This document shows, piece by piece, positions 50,277 through 57,500 of a stretch of 57,500 nucleotides of DNA. The stretch spans positions 258,536 through 316,035 of the forward strand of contig MPNW01000279.1 in NCBI GenBank assembly GCA_011800805.1, given 5' to 3'. The position numbers were made by a program, and so were the translations under genes. The notes below the pieces were generated by a model. That model did not search any database. It was given only the letters and a program-made list of their open reading frames with translations, and was not told where the DNA came from. This DNA is from Hirudo medicinalis (Eukaryota > Annelida > Clitellata > Hirudinida > Hirudinidae). Each line of letters opens with the position of its first letter. The stretch's first letter is position 1.

Positions 50277-52616
50277 TCGAAGTCAGGATCATCATTACTA
50301 ATATTATTATTATTATAACCATAGCAATCACTTCCAGCCGGATGATAAAGATCTCCCCCCCTTAAAAAAAAAAGAGGGATGAATCAATGAATAACCGTCA
50401 ATAATAATATTAATTATGTGTAAATTAATATTATTTATAATATTAATTATGTGTAAATTAATATTAATTGTTTCGTCCTTGTGTACGCTGTCAGTCAGGG
50501 AGTATTTCTGGCCTACAAAATAAATGATATCAATAATAACAATATTAATAATAATAATGTTAATAATAATATTATTAATAATAATAATAACAACAACAAT
50601 AATAATAATAATGATGATGCTGATAATAATAATAATAATCATCATCATCGAAGGTCGTCGTCGTCATCATCATCAATTTTGGCTTAATCATGGAGGTCAT
50701 AAAAATTGATCAATTACTGATCGAAGCTTTCATGGTCAACTTCATCCCCGACATTCACAGCTGTACCGTCGCAGTCATCCCAGGAGGCTCCACCCCCTCG
50801 TCATGAATAATTAATTTGTTTATTTAAAATTCATTCAACGCGTCACGACTGGAAATACGATTAAGATAAGAAAATTGGAATATATTTATTGACCCACGAA
50901 CGAAGTAACGCTTAATTCGTGACAGCCAATCAGTTGAGAGGACGACTAATTAATAAACATGAGTGAGGCCGTAATAAAGACGCTGTGACGCTTGTTGAAG
51001 TTCGGATGACTCGAGATGCGATGGCGGGGCCAGGCTTGGGGGGGGGTCGGGTCGACTAAAATGAAGGCAAAGAACACCCAATAGAACAACAGAAGCAGGA
51101 AAGCCAATAACGGCAGGACATAACATATCTTAATAGGTTCATGATTTTGAACAAGCAATGCAACAACAATTTTTCGAGATTTTTCAACCGCGATTTTGTA
51201 ATAAATCAAAAAAAAAAAACACTGCTAATAAAAAATAACTTTCGTAAATCAATTTCCATTTTCCCGAGTTGCCGTGTCAACAATCATGCTGTCCACGAAC
51301 ATTGATGACGATCGGCACACTGGAGTCCAACCATTCGCAGGGAACAGTGCAAGAAGAACTGTTTCCCACGAATAGAAGGGAAGATTACAGTGTGAAGCAG
51401 TCACAGGCATACAGGTAGTTCTTCCAAACTCTGGAAAGGGACTTCTCAACAGACAACACTGGGCACTGGATCAAACTCATGACAATAAAAGCGTATGACC
51501 GGCCGATGACAATGTCGATCAAGATGATGAGGTGAAAAGGAAGGCCTTGACAATGATGACGACAACAGCTTTACACAGACGAGAGGAAACTGGAGACTCG
51601 AGTTGCATCCACCATTCAAGAATTGATCACCATCGTCATTTTTATCGATCGCCATCGGAAACAAATGCCAAAACCGAGGAACGACCGAACAGATCTCGAC
51701 GACGATAGCTAGCATCAAAATTCGTGAAGATAATGTCACATGTGATCGGAGGATTGCAAAAAGAGAGACGACCGATCAGAAAGAGCAGAAATAAGCATCC
51801 AATAAAAGTGATCGAGATTTGCCCTTGCCTCAAAATTACCCTCTCGATAACAGAACATACAGCATCTGTGACAGCTTTTACTTTGCAACGAGGCAAAATG
51901 ATCTCGAGTACCCCAGCCGGTCAAAAGACCACAGGCACGTTCCAACTGCCAAAGTTCGTGGATAAAACAGCGAACGAGGAACCATATATCGTGTGACTAG
52001 ATTCGGATTGGCATAGACGGCAAGTGACCGCAACGAGAGCATTACATCGACGATTACTACAGCGATGACGAAAGTAGGCAGCAGAATAATCAAAATAATA
52101 ACTTTATTCGCACAGGAAGATGGCCTTTTAGAATGATCGATGGATTTGGAACGCTACCTATGGGTTGGCTGGAGGCAGAATAATCATTATCGTTGCCATC
52201 AAAAACCTACATCATTGTCATCATCATTTGAGCTATATATATCACCCTCTTCCACTCATCATCACCATTATCATCGTGTGCAAGATTATGCAAAAGCGAC
52301 CAGAAAATTACCGAACGGTCTCGTCCAAACCGACCGACGATAACGGCGATAAGCCCCGAGGACAATCACGATAACAATAATAGCAATAGCACAACAAAAA
52401 GAATGATGACGATTATTTACGATAACAATGACCTCGACACTGGCAATGATTGATTGAAATACAATAGAACCTAACAAAATACACTGGTAGACTGCACACC
52501 AAACTCACTAACAACCCAACACCAGTTCCCATCTAGATCCAACCACCCCGACCAGGGCCATTTTCGCCATCGCTACCACCGCCATTCCGGACTCGGGCTC
52601 CTCCTCCGTTCCATTT
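48829..52616. other. Intergenic region upstream of laminin and downstream of RAB6
   Basis: No gene is recognised. The laminin promoter should lie near 48830-49400. The interval 49560-50130 contains a short open frame (61 codons at 49573) and ends with AATAAAG at 50110; it may be a transcript 3' end or a retrosequence, unplaced. ATT/AAT arrays occupy 50150-50330 and 50520-50640. The RAB6 3' UTR probably extends to a minus-strand AATAAA at 52103-52108. Several short overlapping frames in 51200-52100 have no recognisable domains. Confidence 0.55.
50156..50330. repeat. (ATT)n microsatellites
   Basis: Runs of TTATTA with small interruptions; another (AAT)n array is at 50520-50640. Confidence 0.9.
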
Positions 52617-54877
<2,261 letters not shown>

Positions 54878-56222
54878 TGTTGAAATTCTCAGACTGTTAA
54901 AATTTTGTTTTGTAAAATTTAAAGACGTAATATCAAATTAAATTTAAGCTTTAATCTTAAAGTTGCTCCTAGAACTGGTGCTTCCTGACGAAAGTTGTCA
55001 CTGAACACCGGTTAAAGGTGAGCATATTGACCGCATAAAGACACGCCAAGTCACACGTTTTAATATTTCGTTTAAGCAAAATCAATAAGCATGTTAAAAA
55101 CAAAACAATTACCTAAAAAATCTTCGTTATTTACAAGTAAAATAAATTTCAATAAAAAACCGTGCACAATTTACTTCTTGACAACCAAAGATATAATAAT
55201 ACTATCAGAAGCTTAACACACTCAACTAAAATCGTGTGGAATTTTTAAGCTTAAAAGACTTTAAGACTGTTTATAATTGAAAAATATTCTTAAAATTGTT
55301 ATTTTAAAATTCTGAAAAAGAAACAAATGAATCTTGTTAGCATCGTCTCAACAAAAGTCGATGGCGATGAATATTTCCTCTGTCATTTAAATTGTTTCAC
55401 TCGTGCCTCAAAAATCAAACAAGTAATTATGTAAAAGTTACCATTCACTAAGTCGTAACTAACAATATGTTTGGGCAATTTTTAAATTTTACAATAGAGA
55501 CAACCGACTGTTTCTTCGTGAGTAATTGGTTCTTCGCTACCATTTTATTATTAATTAGTATTCTTTATAATTTATTCTTCAACTTATTAAAACTTACTGA
55601 TCGAATTAAGGAAATTGTTCAGATTACAAATAATCCTTTAATACCAAGACACTTTTGTATAAAATGACAACCGCTGTGCAAACGTTTTGAAATTTTCAGA
55701 GACACAAAAATTGAATATAACAACTAAAGTTAGGGAGCCAAGTTAGGATCACAAAAGCATTCAAAGTGTGTGTTACATTGACTTGATACATCTGCTTGAC
55801 CGTTATATGTAACTCTCACATATAGACGCACCAATATACTCCTTTATACGTGGTACCGTTCATTGAATACCCTCCTATATAAAGCCAAGCCGGCCAATTG
55901 GTCTATTAGTATTAAGCTCAGCCCGATCGGGTGGTGGCGTGTTGCTTGGCTGATAAACATCAATATAATACAATACAATACATCGACGGTATACCGTCCC
56001 CGATGAATAGTATGTTTCAATATGGATAAAACCTGGACATTTGAAAACAAAGCGAGTAACAACTTGATTTGCTTTAGAATGTACAGCTGAGGCAGAAGAC
56101 AAAATTCGAAAGCTGTTCGAACTTTAAGAGTCAATCTCTCTCAAGGATATTGGACGTGTTGACATAACCTAAGTGCAAATTAAATATAGACTTATCTTGG
56201 ACATTTTTTTTCGTTTCCTAAG

Positions 56223-56494
56223 GATAAACGGGTCGACTTTCCGAAAGACAAGAGACAGGCGGTGAGTTTACTTTGTCATTTTTTTGCCAAGTTTTTAAAT
56301 TTAAAAAAAAACAGATTTATTGATATCGCTATAAGACCCATTGGGTTTTTAAGACATTGCAACAATTGGTCAGGTTCAATCAACATCAAGCGACGGAGTT
56401 GAAAGATGAGGAGGGACAGCCACTCGATCCTCGCTGCAAATCTACTGGTCTACATTTGTCTCTCGTTCCATCAAACGCATTCAGTCTCATGGCT
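56223..56494 (+). CDS. Two possible exons of an unidentified gene
   Basis: Candidate exons are 56223-56261 (after TTTCCTAAG, before GTGAGT) and 56374-56494 (after TTGGTCAG, before GTGAGT). Joined, they give one frame without stops that includes FNQHQATELKDEEGQPLDPR and LSLVPSNAFSLMA, with phase agreement. No start, stop or domain is recognised and no partner exons are found. It could be the 5' part of a gene that continues beyond the window, or chance. Confidence 0.35.
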
Positions 56495-57212
56495 GTGAGT
56501 TGAGTCAAGTGCTTTATACTCGGAATTCGACCTTTTTTTATTATTCTTAACTCAAATAGAAATTCAAATACACCGTTCGGACGAAATCAAACCGACCTAC
56601 TTGAATTTATTCGATGGTATTTGAGCGCCAGGCTCCTATCTGTCTCCCTTCGGATCGGTCGGCCTCCCATGTGTTTATCGTTGTTCTGTAGGCTTTATCT
56701 ATGCCTCGCTTTTAGCGGTAAACCCTCTGCTAACCTGTTTGGACTTTTAAATTTGTAAAACAGACTTAATTGGAGCTTGCCCCTGTACCCCAAGAAGACG
56801 TTCTTATTTCTGTACCCCTGTCGTTCGTTCTATGCTTGCTCCTGAACGTAGGGCAAAGGTCAGAAATATCGCGTAGGCATTAGTTTTGCAATTCAATCTC
56901 TAACAAAGGAGTTCCATTAACTGAATGTGGCCATATTTAGACTCATTAATGAAGGCTATTTGTTGTTTTTGGATTTCAATGAGAGAAGCAATTAATGGGA
57001 ACTCGGCCATTCAATAGAGGAGATCACAATGTCACCGTCACAATGTCACAGTCATGCGGGGCATCTTGATAGCGCTCCTCGGTTGGTTGGCACGCCGGGT
57101 CCCAATTTCTTCCATTAATCGTTTCTCTCTCCCATTATCGTCACTATCTTACTTCTTAGTGTTCCCTCTTCTACGGTTGAGTAATTCCATCCTGCATCAT
57201 CTTTCGAGTAAA

Positions 57213-57282
57213 GTATTATTATTATTATTGTTATTATTATTATTATTATTATTGTTGTTGTTGTTGTTGTTGTTGTTGTTAG
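57213..57282. repeat. (ATT)n/(GTT)n microsatellite
   Basis: TTATTA units passing into TTGTTG units. Confidence 0.95.
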
Positions 57283-57500
57283 TCTTGTTTTTTTATTTAA
57301 TTGATGACAAACATCTCACTAAATTATACCTACGTATGGACGTTATCATGCTTTACAAAGGATGTCTCCCGTGGTTGAAAAGACTGTTCTGATTGATGAC
57401 GCGCTGGTTGATAATGCTGTGATTGAAATTAACGATGGCAAACGTCATGATTGAAAAATATGTCATTGACTGGAACTTCTCTCTTCGATGACGTAATCCT

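Larger units (their letters stand above)
54878..57500. other. Mostly non-coding region, possible start of a new gene
   Basis: No recognised gene. RAB6 promoter sequence should lie just after 54877. Two possible forward exons are described separately (56223-56494). An ATT/GTT microsatellite lies at 57213-57282. Confidence 0.5.

Noticed and set aside
51200..52100. Overlapping short frames on both strands as an unknown gene
   Set aside because: No domain, no consistent splice structure; more likely RAB6 3' UTR and intergenic sequence.

Overview
This is intron-rich, AT-rich animal DNA full of microsatellites, with canonical GT-AG introns, AATAAA signals and no operons. A gene for an antistasin-type protease inhibitor, a class best known from leeches, together with the metazoan gene set, suggests a lophotrochozoan and most likely a leech-like annelid. 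The species is an inference.

Layout. (1) 324-3041 (+): Na+/K+-ATPase beta subunit. (2) 3.1-5.4 kb: repeats, a broken non-LTR retrotransposon end and a duplicated ATT block containing one undetermined base. (3) 5406-6171 (+): secreted antistasin-like inhibitor. (4) 6583-8191 (-): complete V-ATPase subunit E, convergent with gene 3. (5) 8.2-11.2 kb: gene-poor, repeat-like. (6) 11198-14396 (-): CEP57-family centrosomal coiled-coil protein. (7) 15213-17260 (-): RTN4IP1-like mitochondrial oxidoreductase. (8) 17772-19670 (-): 3' half of USP48. (9) 19.7-21.4 kb: minisatellites. (10) 21434-28778 (+): RhoGEF of the DRhoGEF2/PDZ-RhoGEF/LARG type, lacking its 5' (PDZ) end. (11) 29835-31200 and 31847-33109 (+): two small genes that carry extra copies of the RhoGEF's C-terminal two-exon module. 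(12) 34568-48828 (-): a 26-exon laminin chain with an unusual domain order. (13) 52617-54877 (-): RAB6. (14) 54.9-57.5 kb: mostly non-coding, with two possible exons.

Exon boundaries were worked out by hand. I required homology, GT-AG signals and phase agreement between neighbouring exons. Almost every junction agrees. The two that do not, at Na+/K+-ATPase beta exon 1/2 and laminin exon 1/2, are each off by one base next to a G run.

The genes are mostly unrelated housekeeping, trafficking and matrix functions: ion transport and V-ATPase, RAB6 Golgi traffic, the centrosome, a mitochondrial reductase, a deubiquitinase and the basement membrane. The points most worth attention are the stand-alone copies of a RhoGEF tail, the hybrid laminin (beta-like short arm plus an L4 module, no LG domains), and the place where two head-to-head genes have both lost their 5' halves.
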